DNA from: a virus
Length of the DNA stretch: 35,235 bases
Virus record (IMG/VR): IMGVR_UViG_3300042469_000516
Coordinates: 1-35,235 of that record
Strand: one strand, 5' to 3'
Part shown: positions 28,688-35,235 of the stretch, in pieces
Numbering within the stretch: the first letter of the stretch is position 1
Layout of the letters: every line of letters starts with the position of its first letter
Translations under genes and position numbers: made by a program
Notes under the pieces: model-generated
Told to the model about the DNA's origin: nothing
What the model saw: the letters and a program-made list of their open reading frames with translations, nothing else
Databases searched by the model: none

Positions 28688-29476
28688 ATGGCAAAAGACC
28701 CTGCATTTTTATTTTATCCGGCAGATGCTAGTCAAGATACTCAGTTTATGAATAGGCTTGAAAGAGGCGCGTATTTTGATCTTGTAAAAGGTCAAAGAAT
28801 GTACGGTGGTTTTACCGTGGTACAACTAAGGAAAATACTTGGTAATGACTTTGAATCGGTTTGGCCTTCGCTTGAATTGGTTCTTGAATTTGATGGTGAA
28901 AGGTATTTTGTAGGTTGGTTACGCTTAAGTATTTCAAAAAGAGATTCTTATAGTGAAAAACAAAGCGAAAGAGTTAAAAAGAGATGGAATAACGATGGTA
29001 ATACCGTGGTATTACCTAAAAAAGAAATTGAAATTGAAAATGAAAATGAAACTTTAATTGATATTGAAATTAAAGAAGAAAATCAAAAATTTCAAAGTTT
29101 AAAAAAATCAGAAAGCATAGAAGATCGAAAGCTGAAATTTGCGGAAACCTTAAAACCATTTATTGAAAAATATGGTCGGGAGTTTTTAATTGAATTTTAC
29201 AATTACTGGACCGAACCAAATAAGTCTGGTAAAAAATTCAGGCAAGAGGATCAAAATTTTTGGGATTTATCAAAAAGACTTTCTACATGGGAGAAAAATA
29301 ATAAAGGCAATTCATATACAAATGGATTTCAAAACCAACCAAAAACAATTCAGCAAGATTTCGCAAATTCAAAAATCGGAAAAGCTATGCAAGCAAGTCA
29401 AGAAGCGGATTTTATAATTGATGAAATGGTAAGACTTAAAAATGAAAAACAAAATGAATCAGCAAATTCAAATTAG
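28688..29476 (+). CDS. Phage replication-initiation-type protein (DUF7833-like)
   Basis: This 262-residue protein begins MAKDPAFLFYPADASQDTQF. The N-terminal ~100 residues resemble a winged-helix replication-initiation domain, as in DUF1376/DnaD-type phage proteins. A charged linker follows. The C-terminal region (about 165-210) has FLIEFYNYWTEPNKSGKKFR and a late RLSTWEKNN, a domain found at the C-terminus of Bacteroidota phage replication proteins. It overlaps the next gene by 35 bases. It is the best origin-recognition or helicase-loader candidate in the window. Confidence 0.75.
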   Translation: MAKDPAFLFYPADASQDTQFMNRLERGAYFDLVKGQRMYGGFTVVQLRKILGNDFESVWPSLELVLEFDGERYFVGWLRLSISKRDSYSEKQSERVKKRWNNDGNTVVLPKKEIEIENENETLIDIEIKEENQKFQSLKKSESIEDRKLKFAETLKPFIEKYGREFLIEFYNYWTEPNKSGKKFRQEDQNFWDLSKRLSTWEKNNKGNSYTNGFQNQPKTIQQDFANSKIGKAMQASQEADFIIDEMVRLKNEKQNESANSN

Positions 29477-30290
29477 TGCAAAAAGAGAAGGCGGCTATTT
29501 GCAGACCCATACGATGCAGGAAGGGCGTCTTAGAAAGCATTTAACCGATTCGGAGGCAGATACTATTAAAGCGGTCAAAAATGCGATTATAGAGGCTCAT
29601 AGGGTAATGGGTCTAAATGTATCACAAGTTGGAGTTGCGGCCGCTGCAAGCGATGTTATCGAGTTTGTTTTGAAGGATTACAGGCTTGCCTACTTTGACG
29701 ACCTGATAAAAGCAATACAATGGGGTTCTTTTGGCAAATTGTCATCAAACAATGAATTGACAATTGTTTCCGCAAGAAATGTTTTTCAATGGTATGAGAA
29801 ACTAAGAAAAGACTTTCCGCATGAATTGAAAAAGCCAATGTTACCTGCTCCAAAAGTTGAATTGCCAGAACCAACCAAAGAAGAAAAAGTAAACCTGACC
29901 ATCCAAGCGTTTGAAATTTTCCTAAATGGTAACAAGCAAGTCAAAAATGAAAGGGCTTTGTTTTACTACGATTCACTAATCGAAAAGGGTTTATTTTTGC
30001 TTCCAAGTTCTGAGGTTAAACTTGCTAAATATCGGGAAGTCGTTAATAAGATTTTAACGCAAAAGCCAACTGATTGGTTTTTAGAACCTAGAAAAAGGCA
30101 AGCCTGTAAAGATTATCAATTTCAGATTGACGAAAACCAGGGCAATGATTTAACCAAGTTTCCAAAAGACTGGAATAATCTTTTACACATTTTTGCGGTC
30201 AATCGGGCAAAGGAATTACTGATTTTAGACTTTATTGAAAAGTCGGATAAGGAAAAGTTATTAGCAGATTTTAAAGAGTATTTTAAGTAA
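29442..30290 (+). CDS. Early replication-associated protein (282 aa)
   Basis: This 282-residue protein is helical, soluble and basic, without a domain I can name. It overlaps the replication gene by 35 bases from the ATG at 29442, or by 23 from the in-frame ATG at 29454, so translational coupling is likely. Residues 40-75 contain SEADTIKAVKNAIIEAHRVM. A helicase-loader or ssDNA-binding partner is a reasonable guess from context. No ATPase motif was seen. Confidence 0.6.
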   Translation: MKNKMNQQIQISAKREGGYLQTHTMQEGRLRKHLTDSEADTIKAVKNAIIEAHRVMGLNVSQVGVAAAASDVIEFVLKDYRLAYFDDLIKAIQWGSFGKLSSNNELTIVSARNVFQWYEKLRKDFPHELKKPMLPAPKVELPEPTKEEKVNLTIQAFEIFLNGNKQVKNERALFYYDSLIEKGLFLLPSSEVKLAKYREVVNKILTQKPTDWFLEPRKRQACKDYQFQIDENQGNDLTKFPKDWNNLLHIFAVNRAKELLILDFIEKSDKEKLLADFKEYFK

Positions 30291-30301
30291 ATTTTATTAA
30301 C

Positions 30302-30309
30302 AATATTTG
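30302..30309 (+). promoter_or_regulatory. Possible -7 element for the methyl/glycosyl operon
   Basis: AATATTTG, one base off TAnnTTTG, lies five bases before the ATG at 30315. It would give a near-leaderless transcript. The -33 is weak (a T-rich stretch near 30281). Confidence 0.35.
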
Positions 30310-30314
30310 CAACG

Positions 30315-30806
30315 ATGAAAACAATAAATTTTAAAGGCATAGATTATCCACATTTTCAAGCTGAAGGGTTTGCGGCTCAATTTGCTTTTCCATTTGCTCA
30401 AAAGGTTTGTATTGGTAACGGTGTTGATGTTGGATGTATGAAAAAAGAATGGGCTTATCCTGGTTCAATTCCAGTTGATATATCATTTCCTGATGGATTA
30501 CACGCTTTAAACCTGCCTGATAACCTTGACTACATTTTTTCAAGTCATTGCCTTGAGCATCTTGATAATTGGGTACAAGCGATTGAATACTGGCATTCCC
30601 GATTAAAAGTTGGTGGTCATTTGTTTCTTTATTTGCCAGATATGAATAGTCAAAAATATTGGCGGCCCTGGTCAAACAGAAAACACATACATTATTTATT
30701 TCCTGAATTGTTAATACTTTATGGCCAAGATTCAAATTTATGGGAAAACTCTTTTGTTTCAAATACCGACCTAAATTCATCTTTTTACGTTATACTTGAA
30801 AAATAA
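30315..30806 (+). CDS. Class I SAM-dependent methyltransferase
   Basis: This 163-residue protein has a short Rossmann-type core: VCIGNGVDVGCM at 31-42 (motif I-like), IPVDIS at 52-57, and LDYIFSSHCLEHLDNWVQAI at 71-90. It continues LKVGGHLFLYLPDM at 97-110. This is the pattern of Methyltransf_11-type enzymes, here a shortened version. It opens a four-gene operon and overlaps the FkbM gene by one base (TAATG). The substrate may be a sugar or a small-molecule precursor. The specific substrate is not visible. Confidence 0.8.
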   Translation: MKTINFKGIDYPHFQAEGFAAQFAFPFAQKVCIGNGVDVGCMKKEWAYPGSIPVDISFPDGLHALNLPDNLDYIFSSHCLEHLDNWVQAIEYWHSRLKVGGHLFLYLPDMNSQKYWRPWSNRKHIHYLFPELLILYGQDSNLWENSFVSNTDLNSSFYVILEK

Positions 30807-31525
30807 TGAAAGTTAATTTAGGAGAATTTGAATTTGAAGTAAAAGGAGATAAGCAATTTTGGCCTAATATTCAAAACTGGGAACCCGAAACCTTTGAAAT
30901 CGTAAAACAATATGCTGACCCAAAAAAGGCATTTATTGACATTGGGGCTTGGAATGGAGTTGTTTCGCTTTATGCCTCTGGTTTGTTTAAAGAGGTTATT
31001 GCAATTGAGCCTGATGTAATCGCTTTTGATAAACTGTTTAAAAATGTCAAGGCCAATAAGTTAAAAAATGTTTTTTGTAGAAATGTAGCAATTTCAAATA
31101 CAAATGGCAGTTCAATTTTAAACCTTTCATTGGCGGGGGATTCAATGTCAAGTTTATTACCAAGAGATACGGAACAATTTCCAACGGTTGATTTTCAAGG
31201 CGTAGAAACAAAGACTTTTGAAACCTTGATTTCTACTTTTGATATTGAAATTGGATTGATAAAAATGGATATTGAGGGCGGGGAAGTTTTGGTTATTCCC
31301 AATATGATCAATTTTTTAAAACAGCATAAAACCCCGATTTACATTTCATTTCATCCTTTTTGGTTTGATCAGGAAATTAAAGGGCATTCAATTTTGTGGC
31401 TGGCATTGGCATTATTTGAAATTTACTCAGTGGTTCGTGATGCTCAATTAAACCAAGTCAATATGGATGAATTTATTGAAGGCATGAACGCAAATTCATT
31501 TTCCTACATATTTGATACAAAATGA
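30806..31525 (+). CDS. FkbM family methyltransferase
   Basis: This 239-residue protein has FkbM hallmarks: FIDIGAWNGVVSLYA at 43-57, EVIAIEPD at 63-70, and LIKMDIEGGE at 151-160. FkbM enzymes O-methylate sugars or polyketides and are frequent in glycan clusters. It overlaps upstream by TAATG and downstream by ATGA, so it is tightly coupled in the operon. It is likely to methylate a sugar made or added by its neighbours. Confidence 0.9.
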   Translation: MKVNLGEFEFEVKGDKQFWPNIQNWEPETFEIVKQYADPKKAFIDIGAWNGVVSLYASGLFKEVIAIEPDVIAFDKLFKNVKANKLKNVFCRNVAISNTNGSSILNLSLAGDSMSSLLPRDTEQFPTVDFQGVETKTFETLISTFDIEIGLIKMDIEGGEVLVIPNMINFLKQHKTPIYISFHPFWFDQEIKGHSILWLALALFEIYSVVRDAQLNQVNMDEFIEGMNANSFSYIFDTK

Positions 31526-32172
31526 AAACAGGGCTTTTAATAACGGCCTACAATCGGCCAGAATACTTAAAACAATGCCTTGAATCAGTTTCTAAGATTG
31601 GTTACTTTGGAGAGTTGGTAATACTGATTATTGACGATTGCAGCCAGTCAAAAGAAACCATTCAATTAATAAAAGCCTTTCAATTTTCAGATGCGGAGGT
31701 CAATAAAATGTATCTGACAAAAAACCAAGGAATTAAAAACGCTTTGCAAATTGGATTTAATTATCTATTTTCAAAAAATTGTGATTTGGTTTTTAACCTC
31801 GATGGCGATGCAATTGTAAAGCCTCAATTCTTAAAAGTTTTAACTGATTTAAAACAGGCTTACCCTTTTCACATTGTTTCTGGTTTTAATACACAAACGA
31901 TTGATTTAAAAACCAAAAAATTAAGGCATAGAACTTTAAACGCATTTTCAGACCATTGCATAAAAGAATCAATCGGAGGTATTAATATGGTAATTAATAA
32001 AAATGACTATTTAAAAAAGGTTTTGCCATCATTAAAAAGACCAGGTCATTGGGATTGGAACGTTTGCGCCTTGGTCAAAGAATTTGTTGTTTCAACTCCT
32101 TCAGTAGTTCAACACATTGGAATTGAAAAAGGGACCAACTTAAATAATCCTGACATAGCTTTTGACTTTTAA
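31522..32172 (+). CDS. Glycosyltransferase family 2-like
   Basis: This 216-residue GT-A enzyme has LLITAYNRPEYLKQCLESVS at 5-24, ILIIDDCSQS at 34-43, and VFNLDGDAIVKPQF at 90-103, with the DGD (94-96) nucleotide-sugar site. A late HWDWNVCALV follows. It is compact, without a membrane anchor. It is coupled by ATGA to the FkbM gene and followed closely by a GT-B-like gene. It is predicted to add one sugar to a glycan or protein acceptor. Confidence 0.88.
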   Translation: MKTGLLITAYNRPEYLKQCLESVSKIGYFGELVILIIDDCSQSKETIQLIKAFQFSDAEVNKMYLTKNQGIKNALQIGFNYLFSKNCDLVFNLDGDAIVKPQFLKVLTDLKQAYPFHIVSGFNTQTIDLKTKKLRHRTLNAFSDHCIKESIGGINMVINKNDYLKKVLPSLKRPGHWDWNVCALVKEFVVSTPSVVQHIGIEKGTNLNNPDIAFDF

Positions 32173-32173
32173 T

Positions 32174-32875
32174 ATGGCAGTAATTGTTTTACAACCGCAT
32201 GGTCTTGGAGATCACATTTTTTGCCAAAGCTTGGTTAATCAACTGGCAGATTTAGAATATATTGTTTGGCCTGTTTTGCCTCATTTTATTCAGGGCTTAA
32301 AAAATGCCTATCCAGAAATTAACTGGATTCCGGTTGGAAGCCTTTCACCACATATTGAAAACTGCAAAAGAGATTCAATAATACAGGGCAACAGGATTTT
32401 GCCAATTCGTTGGGCCGATTCAATTACAAGGGTTAAATATAAAGACTGCATGAAGTCCAAATATGAGATGTACGGCCTTGATTGGAATACATGGAAGGAT
32501 TTTACATTTGAACGCAACACAGAAAGGGAAAACGACCTATTTTACAATGTTTTAGGGCTTGCCGATTATTCAGAACCTTACCGATTAATAAACAAGCGGT
32601 TTACAAGCAATGAAAGCAAATCTGTTAATATTACAGAAAGCAAAGAAATACGAAATGTAGAAATGAAATCAATAGATGGGTTTAGTCTTTTCGATTGGTC
32701 AAAGGTTATTGAAAGGGCAAGTGAAATTCATACAGTGGGAACCTCAATTAATTACATTATTGAACTTTTAGAACTAAAAGCCAAAGAGGTGAATCTTTAC
32801 AAAAGATTGCCTGACGAAAATCATTATCAAAATTACGACTACATTTTAAAAAGACATAGCTACATTTACACTTAG
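32174..32875 (+). CDS. GT-B/heptosyltransferase-like protein
   Basis: From the ATG at 32174 the protein is 233 residues. The N-terminus MAVIVLQPHGLGDHIFCQSL resembles the GLGD motif of heptosyltransferase-type (GT9) GT-B folds, and a late IHTVGTSINYIIELLEL resembles their C-terminal nucleotide-sugar site. It is shorter than canonical two-domain GT9 enzymes (~330 residues), so it may be a reduced form. An ATG 12 bases upstream overlaps the previous gene and is an alternative start. It closes the four-gene operon before a terminator. Confidence 0.7.
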   Translation: MAVIVLQPHGLGDHIFCQSLVNQLADLEYIVWPVLPHFIQGLKNAYPEINWIPVGSLSPHIENCKRDSIIQGNRILPIRWADSITRVKYKDCMKSKYEMYGLDWNTWKDFTFERNTERENDLFYNVLGLADYSEPYRLINKRFTSNESKSVNITESKEIRNVEMKSIDGFSLFDWSKVIERASEIHTVGTSINYIIELLELKAKEVNLYKRLPDENHYQNYDYILKRHSYIYT

Positions 32876-32913
32876 AAAATTGGGTTTTCAATAAATAGAA
32901 AGGTTAATAAACG

Positions 32914-32946
32914 AAAGCCAGATTTATTTTAAGTCTGGTTTTTTTA
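32914..32946 (+). terminator. Intrinsic terminator after glycan operon
   Basis: AAAGCCAGA (32914-32922) pairs with TCTGG (32934-32938) plus T residues, followed by a T run. It lies between the convergent plus-strand operon and the minus-strand virion genes. Confidence 0.8.
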
Positions 32947-32950
32947 TTTC

Positions 32951-32975
32951 AGTTGTTCGGGATTCTCGAACAACT
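32951..32975. repeat. Perfect 9-bp inverted repeat
   Basis: AGTTGTTCG (32951-32959) and CGAACAACT (32967-32975) flank a seven-base loop. There is no T run on either side, so it is not a standard terminator. It sits just past the minus-strand gene's stop and could be a 3' stabilising hairpin or a protein-binding site. Confidence 0.6.
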
Positions 32976-32980
32976 CAATA

Positions 32981-34024
32981 TTATGGCCTTATCCCCCGAT
33001 TTTGAACAACTGCCGCATCTGAATAATTAAATGCCAATCCTTCCCCTTGTAAGTTCAACTGGTTAGCCCAAATCTTAATAGCGGTCAAATACTTTTGCTC
33101 AAAAGTTGCCATGTTTGCATTGGTTGTTTCCAAGTTTGAGTTTGTAAAGTAATTAACCCGATTTGATGAAATCTTAAACCAAAGCGTATAATAACACAAA
33201 AAGCTAGTCCAGGCACTAAGTAATTTCTTTTTCTGAGCACTTACAAAAGCATCCAAAGAAACGACTAATTCAGCATCCCAATAAACACCTGATTGACTGG
33301 CATCATTACTCCAACCGTTTCCTTTGACGTAATCCAAAGGGGCCGTTAATGGAAATATTGAGTACCCTGCAAAAACCCAATTGGAAAATTGAGATGGGCA
33401 AGAATCCATTAAATCGCCCCATCCAAAAGTTCCGTAATCCATAAAGGTACCATTTAAGGTTGGCAGGTTGGTGCAATCAACCAAAAGGGCAATATTGATT
33501 TTGTCAAAATCGGAATAGAAAACTTCATTTACTGGAATCTTATTCATTCCAGGATCTAATGTTTCATTTAGTTGTTTTAAAATCCTGCCTGTTTGAGTTT
33601 CAACTAAACGAATATCAACATAGGGCACGTCTGTTTCACCTGAATTGTAAATCAGTATTTCTTTGACGTTTAAGCCTACATATCGGGAACCAGCAACTGA
33701 AGCAATACAACCTCTATAAATTTCTGCGGCAGGTTCACCTTCAATTTCTGACCATTGCTGAACAAATGGCTTTTGGGTTTGATACAAAACTTCATCAAAT
33801 CTTGCAGAACCGGCAGTTACCAAAGCATCTTGAATTAAATTACTAAAATCTAAGTAAGCCGATGTTTGAATGTCATTCCAAACTTGCTTAAATGTAATTT
33901 GGTCCTGACTGGCTATTTTGTCCATCAACTCCGTACTCATGCCAGGGAACTGGTTTATAAATATTCCAGATTCAGGAGTTACACCACAGCTTCGAATTCC
34001 AACGTAATCTAAAAGAGGATTCAT
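32981..34024 (-). CDS. Phage structural protein (347 aa)
   Basis: This 347-residue protein begins MNPLLDYVGIRSCGVTPESG. Its N-terminal SCGVTPESGIFINQFPGMS stretch resembles a family I recall in virion modules of Bacteroidota phages but cannot name. It is beta-rich with a helical C-terminal region (SAQKKKLLSAWTSFLCYYTL). It is last in a minus-strand operon that includes probable neck and tail-completion genes. It may be a tail or baseplate protein. Confidence 0.65.
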   Translation of the reverse strand: MNPLLDYVGIRSCGVTPESGIFINQFPGMSTELMDKIASQDQITFKQVWNDIQTSAYLDFSNLIQDALVTAGSARFDEVLYQTQKPFVQQWSEIEGEPAAEIYRGCIASVAGSRYVGLNVKEILIYNSGETDVPYVDIRLVETQTGRILKQLNETLDPGMNKIPVNEVFYSDFDKINIALLVDCTNLPTLNGTFMDYGTFGWGDLMDSCPSQFSNWVFAGYSIFPLTAPLDYVKGNGWSNDASQSGVYWDAELVVSLDAFVSAQKKKLLSAWTSFLCYYTLWFKISSNRVNYFTNSNLETTNANMATFEQKYLTAIKIWANQLNLQGEGLAFNYSDAAVVQNRGIRP

Positions 34025-34051
34025 TTTAATATTTTTTGTAAAAGTACGATT

Positions 34052-34516
34052 TTAACAATCCAAACAATCAACCAATTCCACAATAGAAAAATCAATCGTA
34101 ACGAAATACGTTTCAAAGTCGAATTGATCTATTCCAAAGTACGTTTGTGCTATTGATTTAGCATCATTGCTGGTATCCCCTAATTGGACCTCTTTGATGT
34201 TATTTAGGATAAAATTTAAGTTGTAATCATTTGAAGCTGTTTTGGAATTGGCTATCAATTTAAAATTAACAGTTCTGGAAAGCTTTTGTTTTAAGCCCCT
34301 TCCTTCGTCATCGTTAAGACTTGAATTCTCCCTGACAAAGAATATTACCAAATCGTAATTGTCATCCACTGAGCAAGGTCTTTCTGAATCAATTGATCTA
34401 AAATTAAAGCCTTGGTTTTCTGTTATAACCTCATGCGATTCTCCATAATTCAAAACTTTGATTTTCAAAAGTCTTTCGATTTCAGAACAAATCTTTTTTA
34501 GCGGTCCGTTTTTCAT
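34052..34516 (-). CDS. Neck / tail-completion-like protein (154 aa)
   Basis: This 154-residue protein has the size and style of head-tail connector or tail-terminator proteins: a small N-terminal helix, a beta-rich middle and a final ETYFVTIDFSIVELVDCLDC. No firm family. It lies between two structural genes in the minus-strand operon, 27 bases upstream of the 32981 gene. Connector role is inferred from size and order. Confidence 0.55.
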   Translation of the reverse strand: MKNGPLKKICSEIERLLKIKVLNYGESHEVITENQGFNFRSIDSERPCSVDDNYDLVIFFVRENSSLNDDEGRGLKQKLSRTVNFKLIANSKTASNDYNLNFILNNIKEVQLGDTSNDAKSIAQTYFGIDQFDFETYFVTIDFSIVELVDCLDC

Positions 34517-34527
34517 TTTAAAATATT

Positions 34528-34764
34528 TTACAAGGTATTTAATAACAGTTCAACCGGATTACCTAAAGCAGCAAGCAGTTCAGATAATGTTTCAAAACTA
34601 GCACCGTTTACAGTTGTTTCTTCAACAATCAAGCAAATAAACATTGAATTAATTTCATTTATAATCAATAAATGAATGCTATCAATGTCAATATTTTGAT
34701 AACCAATAATGCTATAATTGGCATTTTGAAAAGTTAATATTTCAGAATTATAAATTAAATTCAT
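34528..34764 (-). CDS. Hypothetical protein (78 aa)
   Basis: From the ATG at 34764 the protein is 78 residues, starting MNLIYNSEILTFQNANYSII. It has a beta-rich core and a helical C-terminal region ending VELLLNTL. An in-frame ATG at 34860 overlaps the upstream gene by nearly 100 bases. The 34764 start overlaps the upstream stop as TAATG, the coupling used elsewhere in this phage, so it is preferred. Function unknown. Confidence 0.6.
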   Translation of the reverse strand: MNLIYNSEILTFQNANYSIIGYQNIDIDSIHLLIINEINSMFICLIVEETTVNGASFETLSELLAALGNPVELLLNTL

Positions 34765-35235
34765 TAACCTATTGGATAAATATGTGTGCAAAAATGTTTT
34801 GTAATCTGGCTCGAGGATCCGTTTTGAATTGCAATGATCAGATATTGATTTACAGTCCAATTAATATTGACATTTGATGAAGCCACAGAATCAACTTGAA
34901 AGTCATGTGTATAACCTCTGGCGGCTCCAAGCATAACGGTTTCGGTAGCAGCTTTTATAAAAACATTTTTCTTTGTTAGGGTAAAAAGCTGACCCGATGG
35001 CAAAGGTGCGGTTGCTATTAATGTTCCGCCCAATAAGGCAGCACTCGTATTAAGATAGTGCCTTATTGTAATAGTCGCATTTACCGCATTGGTAAGCTGA
35101 ATTCTGGAAACAAAATCAAAAGACTGGCTAACAGAAAATGTATTTGCAGGAATCAGAATAGAAGCAACCATGGTATTATTAGTCGTACCAGTTACGTTTG
35201 CATCATTTACATTTTTCAGATACTGAGCTGCAAGA
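34764..35235 (-). CDS. C-terminal part of a fibre/receptor-binding-like protein, start beyond window
   Basis: The minus-strand frame is open from the right edge to TAA at 34766-34764, with at least 156 residues visible. An ATG at 35171 exists, but the frame continues upstream without a stop (LAAQYLKNVNDANVTGTTNN), so this is a truncated longer gene. The visible beta-rich part, with TITIRHYLNTSAALLGGTLI and LPSGQLFTLTKK, resembles C-terminal receptor-binding or capping domains of phage fibres, in style like the C-terminus of the 14705-15547 product. Role inferred. Confidence 0.6.
   Translation of the reverse strand, partial: LAAQYLKNVNDANVTGTTNNTMVASILIPANTFSVSQSFDFVSRIQLTNAVNATITIRHYLNTSAALLGGTLIATAPLPSGQLFTLTKKNVFIKAATETVMLGAARGYTHDFQVDSVASSNVNINWTVNQYLIIAIQNGSSSQITKHFCTHIYPIG

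Noticed and set aside
30331-30780. 149-codon frame antisense to the methyltransferase
   Set aside because: It lies fully opposite a gene with clear methyltransferase motifs; no promoter or coupling supports it.
1-35235. CRISPR array, tRNA, rRNA, integrase, transposase or att site
   Set aside because: No regular repeat-spacer pattern, RNA gene signature, recombinase motif or flanking direct repeat was seen; lifestyle (lytic or temperate) is therefore undecided.

Overview
The window is a contiguous stretch of an AT-rich, tailed double-stranded DNA phage (or prophage) of the Bacteroidota. The host group is inferred from promoter elements of the form TTG-N19..21-TAnnTTTG, from the lack of Shine-Dalgarno sites, and from phage protein families I associate with Flavobacteriia, Cytophagia and Sphingobacteriia. 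A tape-measure gene with an upstream frameshift chaperone, and no visible sheath gene, suggests a long non-contractile (siphovirus-like) tail. No host housekeeping gene, tRNA, rRNA, integrase, CRISPR array or insertion sequence was seen. Both window ends cut through genes.

Layout. 1-781 (minus): start of a minor head protein, running off the left edge. 1164-2396 (minus): compact lysis cassette with an M15 endolysin, two membrane proteins and a coiled-coil lipoprotein. 896-5261 (plus): small accessory genes, three tiny basic phage proteins, a ParB-like domain protein and a TET-associated-type glycosyltransferase (TAGT). 5282-6910: small and large terminase. 6915-12307: small coupled genes, the tail-assembly chaperone with a predicted -1 frameshift, and the tape measure. 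12436-19759: tail and baseplate proteins, including a lipoprotein metalloprotease. 19764-24860: portal, a GT25 glycosyltransferase inserted in the head module, a putative scaffold, and the major capsid gene. 24931-27067 (minus) and 27127-30290 (plus): early genes (YopX, NGO0469-like ssDNA-binding or replication protein, VRR-NUC nuclease, replication proteins) and a candidate structured RNA. 30315-32875 (plus): an operon of two methyltransferases and two glycosyltransferases. 32981-35235 (minus): virion and connector genes, entering from the right edge.

How it fits together. Packaging (terminases, portal), head (scaffold, capsid, minor head), tail (chaperone, tape measure, tail proteins), lysis and replication genes are all visible. 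Six carbohydrate or methyl-transfer genes in three places suggest that this phage glycosylates something: its DNA (TAGT with ParB), its virion, or the host surface.

The most notable signals are two predicted programmed -1 frameshifts. One is at a nine-T run before the tape measure. It opens a 99-codon frame with no ATG that ends exactly on the tape-measure TTG start. The other is a G GTT TTC heptamer five codons before the major-capsid stop; shifting there adds an 18-residue tail ending in an FSDGF repeat. A near-identical repeat ends the 747-residue tail protein at 12436-14679. Also notable are the metzincin lipoprotein in the tail operon, a zinc-ribbon insertion in the portal, the structured RNA at 28362-28458, and a 19-bp operator-like motif found at two promoters.
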